From Roseiarcus sp963835885 (GTDB taxonomy: Bacteria; Pseudomonadota; Alphaproteobacteria; Rhizobiales; Beijerinckiaceae), in assembly GCA_963835885.1 (NCBI GenBank), contig CAWIHF010000005.1, positions 71,423-135,422 of the forward strand: a stretch of DNA of 64,000 nt. The letters run 5' to 3'. A model generated the notes under the pieces. It searched no databases, was not told the DNA's origin, and worked only from the letters and a program-made list of their open reading frames with translations. This document shows, piece after piece, positions 46,932-57,760 of this stretch. The position numbers were made by a program, and so were the translations under genes. How positions within the stretch are numbered: the first letter of the stretch is position 1; every line of letters begins with the position of its first letter.

Positions 46932-47950
46932 GCTTCATGGCGACGGAAATCGCCGAAACCGGCGCGGCGATCCGCCGGCAGCTCGATGCCAACGCGCTGG
47001 CCGCCGCCGACCGCGCGACGACGCTTCGCGCCGCCCAGCCGTGCTTTGTCGCGACCATCGCGCGCGGAAGCTCGGACCACGCCGCCCTGTTTCTCAAGCA
47101 CGTCATCGAGCTCAAGCTCGGCCTCGCCTGCGCCTCGCTCGGCCCCTCGATCGCTTCGCTCTACCGCGCGCCGCTGCGACTCGGCAGCGCCGTCGCGATC
47201 ACCATTTCCCAGTCGGGCCGCAGCCCGGATATCGTCGCTATGCAACTGGCGGCGAAGCAGGCCGGCGCGAAGACCATCGCCTTGGTCAATGACGCCGCGT
47301 CGCCGGCGGCGCGCGACGCGGACGCGCTCCTGCCGCTGCACGCCGGCGAAGAGCGCTCGGTGGCCGCCACCAAATCGATGATCGCTTCGCTGGTCGCTGG
47401 CCTCTCGCTCGTCGCGCACTGGAGCGAAGACGCCGAACTCGCCGCCGCGCTCGATCGCCTGCCCGCCATCCTCGACGCCTCGCGCGACGCGCCGCCGGAC
47501 GAGACCGTCGAGACGCTGGCGCGCGCCGGTTCGCTGTACGTGATCGGGCGTGGCGCGACCTTCGCCGTCGCCGCCGAGGCCGCGCTCAAGCTGAAGGAAA
47601 CTTCGGCCATCCACGCTGAGGCGTTCTCCTCGGCTGAAGTGCTGCACGGGCCGGCCGGCGTCATTGGCCCGGGCTTTCCCACGCTCTGCTTCGCCCCCGC
47701 CGACGCCGCCCGCGATAGTTTTTTCGAGACGGTCGATCGCCTTCAATCATTCGGCGCCGCTCCGCTGATGGTCGACGTCGCTCCTCATCCCCGCTGGCCA
47801 ACTCTCGTCGCGCCGGATGGCGGCCACGCCCTGACGACCCCGATCGCCGCGCTGCACGCCTTCTATCGGCTCGCCGAGGCGGTGGCGCGCCGCCGCGGCC
47901 GCGATCCAGACCAGCCGCCCCATCTGATGAAGGTAACGCGGACGGTGTGA
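46928..47950 (+). CDS. SIS-domain aminosugar isomerase/deaminase (NagB-II / GlmS-C like)
   Basis: 340 aa with two SIS domains: CFVATIARGSSDHAALFLKHVIE with TISQSGRSPDIV, and SLYVIGRGATFAVAAEAALKLKETSAIHAEAFSSAEVLHGP. ERSVAATKSM is the family sugar-phosphate motif. It lacks the glutaminase domain of GlmS, so it fits NagB-II, which converts glucosamine-6-phosphate to fructose-6-phosphate. Coupled to the GntR gene by ATGA. nagA is not in this cluster. With the transporter it suggests GlcNAc or chito-oligosaccharide use (inference). Confidence 0.88.
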   Translation: MSFMATEIAETGAAIRRQLDANALAAADRATTLRAAQPCFVATIARGSSDHAALFLKHVIELKLGLACASLGPSIASLYRAPLRLGSAVAITISQSGRSPDIVAMQLAAKQAGAKTIALVNDAASPAARDADALLPLHAGEERSVAATKSMIASLVAGLSLVAHWSEDAELAAALDRLPAILDASRDAPPDETVETLARAGSLYVIGRGATFAVAAEAALKLKETSAIHAEAFSSAEVLHGPAGVIGPGFPTLCFAPADAARDSFFETVDRLQSFGAAPLMVDVAPHPRWPTLVAPDGGHALTTPIAALHAFYRLAEAVARRRGRDPDQPPHLMKVTRTV

Positions 47951-48018
47951 AGGTTGACGGTTTGGGAAGCGCGTCGCCCGCGACATGGACGACGCGGATG
48001 CGCAGTGCGGCTCAGATC

Positions 48019-49908
48019 TCAGGCGACGTCCTGACGCAAGGGCGAGAGAGTGCGAAACATTTTGAGCAGCGCGTCGCCGATCTGCGGCGGGGCGAAAAGA
48101 TAGCCCTGGCCCAATTCGAAACGGGCTTGACGCAGGAATTCAAGCTGGACATCGCTTTCGATCCCTTCCGCCACGACGCTGAGATCCAGGGTTTTGGCGA
48201 GATGGCCGATGGCTTGAACGATCGCGCCGGTCCTTCGGTTGAACGGCAGGGCCGCGATGAACGCGCGATCGATCTTCAGTCCATGAATGGGCAGCCGACG
48301 AACATGATCGAAGGAGGAATATCCCGTCCCGAAGTCGTCCAGGATGATGGAGACGCCGAGTTCGCTCAAAGTCGCCAGGGCGGCGGCTCCGTTAGCCTCG
48401 CCGAGCAGGGCGGATTCCGTGATTTCGACTTGCAGCCGGCGCGGCGATAGCCGCACGTCTTGCAGGGCTTTTTCGACGACGCGAAGGATCGACCCGTCGC
48501 AGATTTGATGGGCGGAGACGTTGACCGCGACGCAGACGTCGTCCGGCCATCGCGTTGCTTCGGCGCAAGCTTGGCGCATGGTCCATGCGCCGATCTCATG
48601 AATCGCGCCCGCGCCTTCGGCAAGCCCAATGAATCGCGCCGGCGCCAGGACGCCGAGGCGGGAATGCCGCCATCGAACCAACGCCTCGCAGGCTTCGACG
48701 CGCCCGGTCGCGAGGCTCTGGATGGGTTGGTATTCGAGGAAAAGTTCGCTTCGCGCGACCGCGCTGATCAGGTCATGGGCGAGTTCCCGCTGCCCTTGTG
48801 CCTTGGTATCCTCCGCCGCATCGTAGAAATGCGCCGACGGGCGGCCGGTTTGGCGCTTGGACTTGTAGAGCGCCGCGTCTGCGCAGCCGAGCAGCGTCGT
48901 AGGGTCGGCGCCGTCGGACGGCGCCTGGGCGATCCCGATGCTCGCGCGGCAAAGCACCGTCGAGTGGTCGAGGAGGAAAGGAGCGTCAAAGCACTTCGCC
49001 ATTTCATCCGCCCGGCGCTCAGCGTCATTGGCGTCGGCTCCGCCGCGAACGATCATCACGAATTCGTCGCCGCCGATGCGCGCGATCGTTTCGCCTGCGC
49101 GCACAGCGCCGGCCAGCCGGCCCGCAACCTGCCGCAGCAACTGGTCCCCGGCCTGATGGCCAAGCCGATCGTTGATTCCTTTGAAGCTGTCGAGGTCGAG
49201 AGAGAACAGCGAGAACCTTTCGCCGTAACGCTCGAGCCGGGCGAAAACCTCGCAAAGCGCGGCTTCGAACGCCGAACGGTTGGGCAGCCCGGTCAGCGGG
49301 TCATGCAGCGCCGCGGTTTCGGCTCGCGCCTGCGCGACCACGCGATCGGCGAACTGGCGGCCATGCGAAAGCGCCGAGCGAAGCAGGATGGTCATATAGG
49401 TGAGCAGCAACAAGGCGACGAAATACTGGCTGACCTCGCGGGCGCCGTGGAGGAGGCCAAAGAGGCAACCAAGCGCGAGGGGAAGCGTGAAGGCGAGCAC
49501 CGCCGCCGGAACGACGGCGAGAACGAAGGCGCCGCCGCACAGCATGCCGATGCTCACGCAGGCGACCACAAGGTGATCGCCTTGCGCCGCATCGAAGAAC
49601 AGAATTGGGGCGGCGCTCCAAATCACACTGAGCGCGCCGGCATAGAGCGTCGCTCTGGCGATGAGGGCGCGGCTCGCCCGTTTCGGCAAGGATCTGGAGC
49701 GGCGACGATAGCGGCGCTGCAACAAAACCCCGAGATAGATTGCGAGAACGGCGAACCAGACGTAAGGCGCCGCTGTTTTGGGCCGGAAGCTCAGCGCCGT
49801 GACCAGCACAACGCCATTGAGGAGATTGGCGGCGATGATGGTTGTCGTATAGCGCATAAGGATCGCCGCCTGCGCGCCGCGCAGGCATGCGGCGTCACGC
49901 TCGTTCAT
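48019..49908 (-). CDS. Membrane GGDEF-EAL cyclic-di-GMP protein
   Basis: About 629 aa from ATG 49908. N-terminal six or so membrane helices (TTTIIAANLLNGVVLVTALSF through EVSQYFVALLLLTYMTILL), then GGDEF (about 215-380: DPLTGLPNRSAFEAAL, active-site RIGGDEFVM) and EAL (about 395-640: CEALVRWRH, VNVSAHQI, EITESALLGE, DDFGTGYSS, LKIDRAFI, VVAEGIES). Both domains keep their catalytic residues, so it may make and/or degrade c-di-GMP. The membrane sensor type is not recognised. It converges on the aminosugar gene. Confidence 0.92.
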   Translation of the reverse strand: MNERDAACLRGAQAAILMRYTTTIIAANLLNGVVLVTALSFRPKTAAPYVWFAVLAIYLGVLLQRRYRRRSRSLPKRASRALIARATLYAGALSVIWSAAPILFFDAAQGDHLVVACVSIGMLCGGAFVLAVVPAAVLAFTLPLALGCLFGLLHGAREVSQYFVALLLLTYMTILLRSALSHGRQFADRVVAQARAETAALHDPLTGLPNRSAFEAALCEVFARLERYGERFSLFSLDLDSFKGINDRLGHQAGDQLLRQVAGRLAGAVRAGETIARIGGDEFVMIVRGGADANDAERRADEMAKCFDAPFLLDHSTVLCRASIGIAQAPSDGADPTTLLGCADAALYKSKRQTGRPSAHFYDAAEDTKAQGQRELAHDLISAVARSELFLEYQPIQSLATGRVEACEALVRWRHSRLGVLAPARFIGLAEGAGAIHEIGAWTMRQACAEATRWPDDVCVAVNVSAHQICDGSILRVVEKALQDVRLSPRRLQVEITESALLGEANGAAALATLSELGVSIILDDFGTGYSSFDHVRRLPIHGLKIDRAFIAALPFNRRTGAIVQAIGHLAKTLDLSVVAEGIESDVQLEFLRQARFELGQGYLFAPPQIGDALLKMFRTLSPLRQDVA

Positions 49909-50889
49909 TGCGCCGGGCTGAGCGAGATTTCTGAGACACGCGATTCCCGAGAGCGCAATTCGAATCCAGGGCGCCGGCTGTTTCGTTTGCCCCTTCTCAA
50001 TCCCAACCACCACCGCCGTCCCCTGGACTTGAAGCCAGTTGTGACCGGCCCCAATCGACCATCAGAATGTGAACAGCGGATAAATTTTCCCATTCTCCAA
50101 CGCGGCGAACGAAAAATAGGTTAATAACGTCAGCGGTTACCGAGCAGCATTAGAGAATATTTTCCTTTAATAGTCGAATCAAGCTAAGTATACTCTGATG
50201 ATTCGATTCAGTCAATCGGATTGACCTTACTGGAGTCTCCTAAACGGACGCAAAGGAGGGTGCCGTCTCGCAAATCCGGTGTGAATACATCGATCTCAAC
50301 AGCGATTACCACCGTTGAATGGGCTGCTGCGCGCAAGCTTCAGACCCAAAGGCTATCGCCCTGACGTTGACAGCGCTCGAATTAGAGCAAACTCCAAGTT
50401 GTATCCTAGCCGCAGGCGGCGAAATAACTTGTGCATTTGGCGGGTTTGAAGCTATGGGCGCAGGCGTCGAGCGCCCTCATCAGGCCGGCGACGGTTCGCT
50501 CGGGCGGCGTTCATCGGCCGGTCGCCGGCCTTCGGCCCCGCAAGCCCTCGAAGGCGCGAGACCGGCGACGAGGGCGATCGTCTTGTCGTGGCTGTGCGGG
50601 ACCGTCCTTCGGATGTGCTTCCGCTTCCGGTCCAGCACCCGAAATTCGACCTCGGACACGATCCCGAAGAACAATCTCTTGACGCGAGCTCCAAGTTTGT
50701 GTTCATGGTATGTTCTGTCAGCGCAACGCAGAACGTGCTTTGTCCGCTCCCTCAAACCCGCCCTGACCTTGCGCGGAGATGGCTACCTTGTCGCCTTGCG
50801 TATCGAAGGAAGGTCGCTGCCGATATGTTGATTAGCGGCTCTGGACCGAGCCGCGCGGCGTCACGGAGAAATTTTCAGCTGTTCACCGA
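49909..50889. other. Large intergenic region with an AT-rich part
   Basis: Almost 1 kb without a gene I can support. 50100-50240 is markedly AT-rich (AATATTTTCCTTTAATAG) and likely holds the promoter of the GGDEF-EAL gene, or foreign DNA. Frames in 50319-50831 (plus) and 50452-50755 (minus) are open but match nothing. The region borders IS66 copy B and may be decayed mobile DNA. Confidence 0.5.
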
Positions 50890-50897
50890 CCAAATTC

Positions 50898-52537
50898 GTA
50901 ACTCCCAAGCTGGTGGCTATGCCGCCAGGGCGCGAATGAGGGCGTGAGGACGAGCGGTCAGGGTCTGGAGGATGTTCCAGCGTCGCTTGCGGGCGGTTGC
51001 GACGACCGATCGCAGGGCGGCGAAGTCGCAGGCGGCTTCGAAGATGCGAAAGGCGCCGGAGATCTTCATCTTGACCTTCATCATGCGCAGGGCCTGTTCG
51101 GCCAGGTTGTTGGTGAAGGGGACGGAGAAGTCGACGAGGAAGCGCAGGACGTCGTCTTTGAACTCGTGCAGTCGGATGAGCAGGTTGTGTCCGGGGCGGT
51201 GTTTTGTCCGACCGCGGTTCGAGGGATGCCGTTGAAGGCGCGGCAAGTTGCGGTGAAAGGCGAGACCCTGGCGCAGGATCTCCCAGTAGCGGGTGAAGAA
51301 GCCCTCGAGCGCGGGCGGGGGCAGACTGGTCGCGCCCGCCTCGCGCGCGTTCTCGACGGCTCGATTGGCCTCGAGCAAGAGATCGCGCATGGGTGCGGCC
51401 CACGGCTCCCGGTCGATCTCGACCAGCGCCTTCAGTTCGCGCAGATGATGGGCGTTGCACAGCGCATGACGGACGTCGGTGAGCCCGGAGTAAGACTTGA
51501 AGCCGTCATGAACCGCAACTCCGCCCGTGAGCCCCTCCGGCATCTCGCCGCGTTTGGCCGACACGCGATAGTGGGTCAGGGTTTCCGTGGCGACGGTGTG
51601 CAGCCATTGTCCCTTGCCGGCGACGCGGAAGCCGGTTTCATCGAGGCAGCGCACCGGCGCTTGCGCCGCGAGCGCCGCGATCTGCGCCGCCACCGGCGCG
51701 AGCGCCGCAGCCTTGCCGCGCACCCAATCGGCCACGCTTTGCGAGCATAGACGCAATGCTCCGAACAGATCGCCCATCGCTTCGGCGACCCGATCTTCGG
51801 GAATGAGCTGATGGACGTTGAGATAGACCGCCGCCGCCCTGACGCGCTCCCCGTATTGCGCCGGCGAGGCGACGCCCGCGGGAAACGCGGCTTTCGTCTC
51901 TCCGCCGCACGCCGCGCAGCAATAGACCGAGGCCTGATGCTCCGTGACCTCGATCAGCCGGTCAGGCAGATCGAACACCTGCCGCCTCTCCACGTCCCGC
52001 TGCATCGAAACCGTCAGCCCCGCCAGACAAAGCCGGCACGCCTGCGCCTCGTGCCGCACGACCCGATCGGGTTGGGCGACCTGCCGGAGCGTGTCGCCCT
52101 TGTGTCCCGCCTGCCCGCCGCTTTTCTTGTCCGAGCGCCCGCGGAGGCTGCCGGGGATGCGCGGCTTCTTCTTCAGCCCATCGCTCGACGGCGGCTTGGA
52201 ACTCGTCGAACTGTCCAAGTCCAGTCGGCGCCGGAGGTCGGCGTTCTCCGCCTGCAATGCCTCGTTCTTGGCTCGCAACGCTTCATTCTCGGCCCGATGC
52301 GTCGCATTGTCCGCGAGATGGGCGGCCCGCAATGCCTCGTTCGCCCGCCGCAGCCACGCGACTTCGCCGCGCAACTGCGAGATGTCGCCTATGAGCGCGT
52401 CGATCGGGTCGCGAATCGTGGCGGGAGTCATCCCCACCTTGACTCACACTTCTGCTCTGCGTGTCTCGGTCAATCATCCCCCGGGCCAAAATTCACGCCG
52501 ACTGTTGCAGATCGGACTCACCCAGCTTGGGAGTTAC
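50898..52537 (-). mobile_element. IS66-family element copy B, complete
   Basis: Perfect 16-bp inverted ends GTAACTCCCAAGCTGG / CCAGCTTGGGAGTTAC, and an 8-bp target duplication CCAAATTC on both sides (50890-50897 and 52538-52545), as expected for IS66. 1,640 bp. Inverted relative to copy A at 25397. Carries only tnpC. Confidence 0.95.
50917..52431 (-). CDS. tnpC: IS66 transposase TnpC
   Basis: 504 aa, intact, essentially the same protein as in copy A up to the last few residues. Coiled-coil N-terminus, zinc motif CRLCLAGL / CCAACGG, DDE residues in CLDETGFRV, VHDGFKSY and NNLAEQALRMM. Ends ALIRALAA just inside the right inverted repeat. No tnpA/tnpB, so the element is of the tnpC-only type. 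Confidence 0.95.
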   Translation of the reverse strand: MTPATIRDPIDALIGDISQLRGEVAWLRRANEALRAAHLADNATHRAENEALRAKNEALQAENADLRRRLDLDSSTSSKPPSSDGLKKKPRIPGSLRGRSDKKSGGQAGHKGDTLRQVAQPDRVVRHEAQACRLCLAGLTVSMQRDVERRQVFDLPDRLIEVTEHQASVYCCAACGGETKAAFPAGVASPAQYGERVRAAAVYLNVHQLIPEDRVAEAMGDLFGALRLCSQSVADWVRGKAAALAPVAAQIAALAAQAPVRCLDETGFRVAGKGQWLHTVATETLTHYRVSAKRGEMPEGLTGGVAVHDGFKSYSGLTDVRHALCNAHHLRELKALVEIDREPWAAPMRDLLLEANRAVENAREAGATSLPPPALEGFFTRYWEILRQGLAFHRNLPRLQRHPSNRGRTKHRPGHNLLIRLHEFKDDVLRFLVDFSVPFTNNLAEQALRMMKVKMKISGAFRIFEAACDFAALRSVVATARKRRWNILQTLTARPHALIRALAA

Positions 52538-52774
52538 CCAAATTCGCAAATTCGGTCGTAAAGCTCTGATAAGTAAAGGTTCCCAGTGAAATTTTTTGCA
52601 AAGATTTGGAAGCCCGGCGGAAATTTTTTGAAACGTTTGGAAACTTTCTGAAGGAAATGGCGGGTCGTCGGCGTCCAGCCCCGTCATGGCGAGCGATAAT
52701 TCCAGTCGATCGGAACCTGCTCTAGACAAATGTTGGCAATGGAACGAATTGCTCAGTCACTGTGGACAATATTT

Positions 52775-52864
52775 TGGCGGAGAGGGAGGGATTCGAACCC
52801 CCGGTACGCTTGCACGTACTCCGCATTTCGAGTGCGGCGCGATCGACCACTCCGCCACCTCTCC
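52775..52864 (-). tRNA. tRNA-Ser (CGA)
   Basis: On the minus strand the acceptor arm GGAGAGG pairs with CCTCTCC, followed by G and an encoded CCA. The anticodon loop CTCGAAA gives anticodon CGA. A long variable arm (GAGTACGTGCAAGCGTAC), typical of tRNA-Ser, and the T-arm GGGTTCGAATCCC are present. It reads Ser codon UCG. The preceding 229 bp (52546-52774) show no gene. Confidence 0.95.
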
Positions 52865-52950
52865 GAGGGGGCGATTAGCATGGGCGCCGGGCGCTCGCAA
52901 GGCGTCGAGCTTTCCGGTCTTTCCGGCCAAGGGCGAAGCGACAGCAAAGG

Positions 52951-53972
52951 TCACTGGGCTGTTTCGACCGCCTCCATCGCCAGCCGCGCCATCATCGGCG
53001 CCGCCTTGCCGTATTGCCGGGCGCGCTCCGGATTGGAGGCGTTGCCGTCGAGCGAGCGCTTGTAGACGCCCTGGGCGATGGCGATGATGCGGAAGAAGCT
53101 GAAGGCGATGAGGAAGGTCCAGTCTGGAATTCCCTCGAGCCCGGCGCGGCGGCAATAGGCCTCGACATATTCGGCTTCGGTCGGGAGGCCTTGGGCGGTC
53201 CGGTCGACGCCGCCGAGCCCGTTCGACGCGTTGGGCATGCGCCAGTACATGCACTGGTAGGCGAGATCGGCGAAGGGATGGCCGAGCGTCGAGAGCTCCC
53301 AGTCGAGCACGGCGAGCAGGCGCGGCGAATGGGCGTCGAAGATCATGTTGTCGATCCGCCAGTCGCCATGCACCAGGGCGACGCGGCCGTCGTCGGCGGG
53401 AACGTGGCGCCCGAGCCAGACGATGAGATGGTCCATGTCCTCGATCGTCTCCGTCTCGCTCGCGCGATACTGCTCGCTCCAGCGCTGCAACTGCCTGGCG
53501 AAATAGCTGCCGGGCTTGCCGAAGTCGGAAAGTCCCGCCGCAGCGACGTCGATCGCATGCAGCTTCGCCAGGCCCTCGTTCATTGCGTCAAAAATCGGCG
53601 CGCGGTCCTCGCGGTCGAGCTCGGGCAGCGCCGGATTCCAGAAGATGCGGCCCTCGACATGCGCCATCAGGTAGAAGGCCGTGCCGATGACGCTCTCGTC
53701 TTCGCAGAGCGCGAGCGCCCGCGGCGCAGGGAATCTTGCGCCTTCGATCGCCCTCAAGACGCGAAATTCGCGCTCGATCATGTGCGCGCTCTTCAGGAGC
53801 TTGCCCGGCGGCTTGCGGCGCAACACGTAACGGCCGCCGGCGGTCTCGACGAGATAGGTCGGGTTCGACTGGCCGGTGGCGAATTTGGTCACCCGGCTCG
53901 GGCCGCGGTAGCCCTCGACATGCGCCGCCGCCCAGGCGTCGAGCGCCTGAGCGTCTTCCGGAAACGCCCCGC

Positions 53973-53976
<4 letters not shown>
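52951..53976 (-). CDS. APH-family phosphotransferase (ACAD10/11-like)
   Basis: 341 aa, kinase-like fold. ATP-site part GGRYVLRRKPPG; catalytic loop LVHGDWRIDNMIF; metal motif VLDWELSTLGHPFADLAY. This branch is regularly paired with acyl-CoA dehydrogenases (fused in human ACAD10/11), where it may phosphorylate 4-hydroxyacyl-CoA. Here its start overlaps the stop of such a dehydrogenase by ATGA. Aminoglycoside resistance is unlikely. Intact. Confidence 0.9.
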
Positions 53977-55223
<1,247 letters not shown>

Positions 55224-55715
55224 AAACTTTCCGTGCGATATGGCGCCGAAACGCTTCACCCGGCAAGCGGGAAGGCGGCCGCCGGCGCTTTTGCCGGCTC
55301 AAAGGATAGTCGCGCTTGACGCCCAAAGGATCGCCTTCGGCCTGTTTTCGCCTGCGAACAGGCGGAAACGCGGCCCCCGCGGCTTGCTTCGATCCTGACA
55401 AAACAAGTATTTCCAAAGGCTTGCGCGAAATCTGCGAAGAAAATAGCGCCGGACAATAACAGGGCAGCGAAACGACAGGAACAGGGAGCCGGATTCGGGC
55501 ATAACAGGGCGATAACAGGTCGAGCCAAAACGACCGAAAAACCGGCCGCCAAGGAAAGCAAAACTAAACTCTTAAGGTCGAAACCGGCGGCGGCCTGCCG
55601 ACAGCGGTCAACCGAACCTCACCCGGGAGGATGAGCGCGCAGGTCTCTGATTTCGCGCGCCCATCCGCGATGACCAACCCGTGCGGCTCCGGTCTCCCGC
55701 TCCGTCAGCCATCGG
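55224..55715. other. Intergenic region without gene
   Basis: About 490 bp between the dehydrogenase start and the end of the cytochrome gene (both minus). It should contain the promoter of the dehydrogenase-kinase pair. Open frames are short and not coding-like. Confidence 0.45.
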
Positions 55716-56736
55716 CTACTTCGCCGATGTTTCCTTCGGGAACGGGACCGGCTTGTCGCTCAGCGTTTGCAGGAAGGCGAGGATGTCGGCGCGTTTATGC
55801 GGGTTCTTTTCGCCGGGGAAGATCATCTTGGTGTCGGGAGCGACCGCCTTCGGATCGGTGATCCACTTGTTCAGCTTTTCGTAAGTCCAGTCGCCGCCTA
55901 GCTTCTTGAGCGAATCGGAATAGTCGAAGCCGGGGAACGAGGCGACCTTGCGGCCGACCACGTCCCACAGGTCAGGCCCGATCTTGGCCCCCTGGCCCTT
56001 CTCGATATTGTGACAGGCCTCGCAGATTTTTGCGTCCTGCTTGCCCTTGGCGGCGTCCGCATGGGCGAGCAAAGCCGGCAGCGACTCTTCCGCAGGCCCG
56101 GGCGCGGGTCGCCGCCGCGGGCGTGGCCGCCGCCGCGGGAGCGGCTGCGGCGGCAGCGGGAGCCGCCGCGGCAGGCGCAGCCTCCGCCGCGGTAGGCTGC
56201 GGAAACGGGACCGGCTTGTCGCTCAGCGTCTGCAGATAGGCGAGAACGTCGGCATCCTTCTCCGGTTCTTTCTCGCCGGGGAAAGCCATCTTGGTGTCCG
56301 AGGCCATCGCCTTCGGGTCCGCGATCCAGTGGAACAGCTTCTCGTAGGTCCAGTCGCCGCCGATCTTCTTGATCGAATCGGAATAGTCGAAGCCCGGGAA
56401 CGAGGCGACCGGGCGGCCGACGACGCCCCATAGCGGCGGCCCGACCTTGATCCCACCGCCTTTTTCGAAATTGTGGCAGGTCGCGCACACTTTGGCGATC
56501 TGCTCGCCTTTCTTGGCGTCGGCCTTGGCGAGCAGGACCGGCACCGGCGTCTCCTTGGGCGCCGTGGCGGCGGCGGACGCGGCGGCCGGCGCGCTGGCCG
56601 AACTCGGGAGAGCGAAGCCGGGCACGGCGGGCCGGACCGGGGCGAAAACGAGATTGCTGAACGCCACGAGCAGCATGGGGAACAGGATCGACGCCAGGAC
56701 AACGAACGCGGTCCGGTTGAAATCGGTTGAATGCAT
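55716..56736 (-). CDS. Membrane-anchored two-haem cytochrome c (CycM-like tandem), one frame break
   Basis: The N-terminal membrane anchor AFVVLASILFPMLLVAFSNLVF and a Pro/Ala linker lead to class I cytochrome domain 1 (CATCHNFEKGGGIKVGPPLWGVVGR ... AFPGEK). An Ala/Pro-rich linker follows, then domain 2 (CEACHNIEKGQGAKIGPDLWDVVGR ... IFPGEK). Each has one CxxCH haem site and the distal Met region (DTKM). The two domains are clearly internal duplicates. The frame changes near 56093 in the linker (AEESLPALLAHADAAKGKQ restores it). Known CycM proteins are single-haem electron carriers to the aa3 oxidase; the gene order cycM-kdsB-pheA supports the link. Two separate genes are possible but less likely. 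Confidence 0.82.
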
Positions 56737-56864
56737 GGCGCGGCGGTTTCCATCGACGACGACTGAGGATGGGCGGCGGCGCCCGGCTCGGGCGTTGATT
56801 AGCCGCTTTGCGCGGCGCTTGGCAACACGTATAAGCCCGCTTTCCGCCTGACATCTTCCCCGAC

Positions 56865-57606
56865 ATGGCCAATCCGATCGTTCTCATTCCCGCGCGCTTG
56901 GCGTCGACCCGCCTGCCGGGCAAGCCGCTCGCGGATATTTCTGGCGAACCGATGATCGTCCATGTCTGGCGCCGCGCAACCGAGGCCGACGTCGGACCGG
57001 TGGTCGTGGCGACCGACGACCGGCGCGTTGTCGCGGCGGTCGAGACCGCCGGGGGCAGGGCGGTCATGACCCGGTCCGACCACCAATCCGGCTCGGACCG
57101 ACTGTTCGAGGCGCTCGTTGCGCTCGATCCGGCCGGTCGCGTTCGACATCGTGGTCAATGTCCAGGGCGATCTCCCGACGATTGGGCGCGCGGCGGTGCG
57201 CGCCTGTCTCGCGCCGCTCGCGGATTCTGCGGTCGACATCGCCACGCTCGCGACGCCGATCACGCGCGCCGAGGAGCGGGACGATCCGAATGTGGTCAAG
57301 GCGGTGGCGACCGAGATCGCCCCCGGCCGGCTGAGGGCGCTCTATTTCACCCGCGCCCGGGCGCCCTGGGGCGCGGGCCCGCTTTTGCATCACATCGGGC
57401 TTTACGCCTATCGACGCGCGGCGCTTCAGCGCTTCGTCGGTCTGCCGCCCTCGCCGCTCGAGCGGCGCGAGCGCCTCGAGCAATTGCGGGCGCTCGAGGC
57501 CGGCATGCGCATCGATATCGCACTCGTCGACGTCGTCCCCCTCGGCGTCGACACGCCGGAGGATCTTGCGCGGGCGCGGGCTATTATGGCTTCGCGTCGC
57601 GAGTAG
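56865..57606 (+). CDS. kdsB: CMP-KDO synthetase KdsB, one frame break
   Basis: Activates KDO for lipopolysaccharide core synthesis. The nucleotide site is IVLIPARLASTRLPGKPLADISGEPMIVHVW, followed by VVATDDRRV and HQSGSDRLFEA. The frame changes near 57128, then FDIVVNVQGDLPTI, YFTRARAPWG, HHIGLYAYRRAALQRFV and LGVDTPEDLARAR complete it. About 247 aa in total. Probably an indel, since the gene is essential in most Gram-negatives. Divergent from the cytochrome gene, upstream of pheA. Confidence 0.9.
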
Positions 57607-57627
57607 GCGGGGTGTCGAGGCGAAGGG

Positions 57628-57752
57628 AAACACAAAGAACACAAAGGATGCACAAAGGGCACGAGCCGTATGATCTCGTGATCTTCGTGCGACCTTCGTG
57701 GCCTTTGTGTTGAATTTCTCACCACAAAGGGCACGAAGAAGCACGAAGGAGG
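57628..57752. repeat. Palindromic CACAAAGG / CTTCGTG repeat between kdsB and pheA
   Basis: The spacer is made of inverted copies of CACAAAGGRCACGAAG-like words (ACACAAAGGATGCACAAAGG; CTTCGTGGCCTTTGTGTTGA; CACAAAGGGCACGAAGAAGC). Such elements are scattered in many proteobacterial genomes. It can fold into a long imperfect hairpin and may separate the transcripts or act as a mobile miniature element. Confidence 0.65.
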
Positions 57753-57760
57753 AGAGGGTT

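Noticed and set aside
48460..50124. 554-codon plus-strand frame
   Set aside because: Antisense shadow of the GGDEF-EAL gene.
50319..50831. 170-codon plus-strand frame upstream of IS66 copy B
   Set aside because: No recognisable motif and overlapping open frames on both strands; coding status not supportable.
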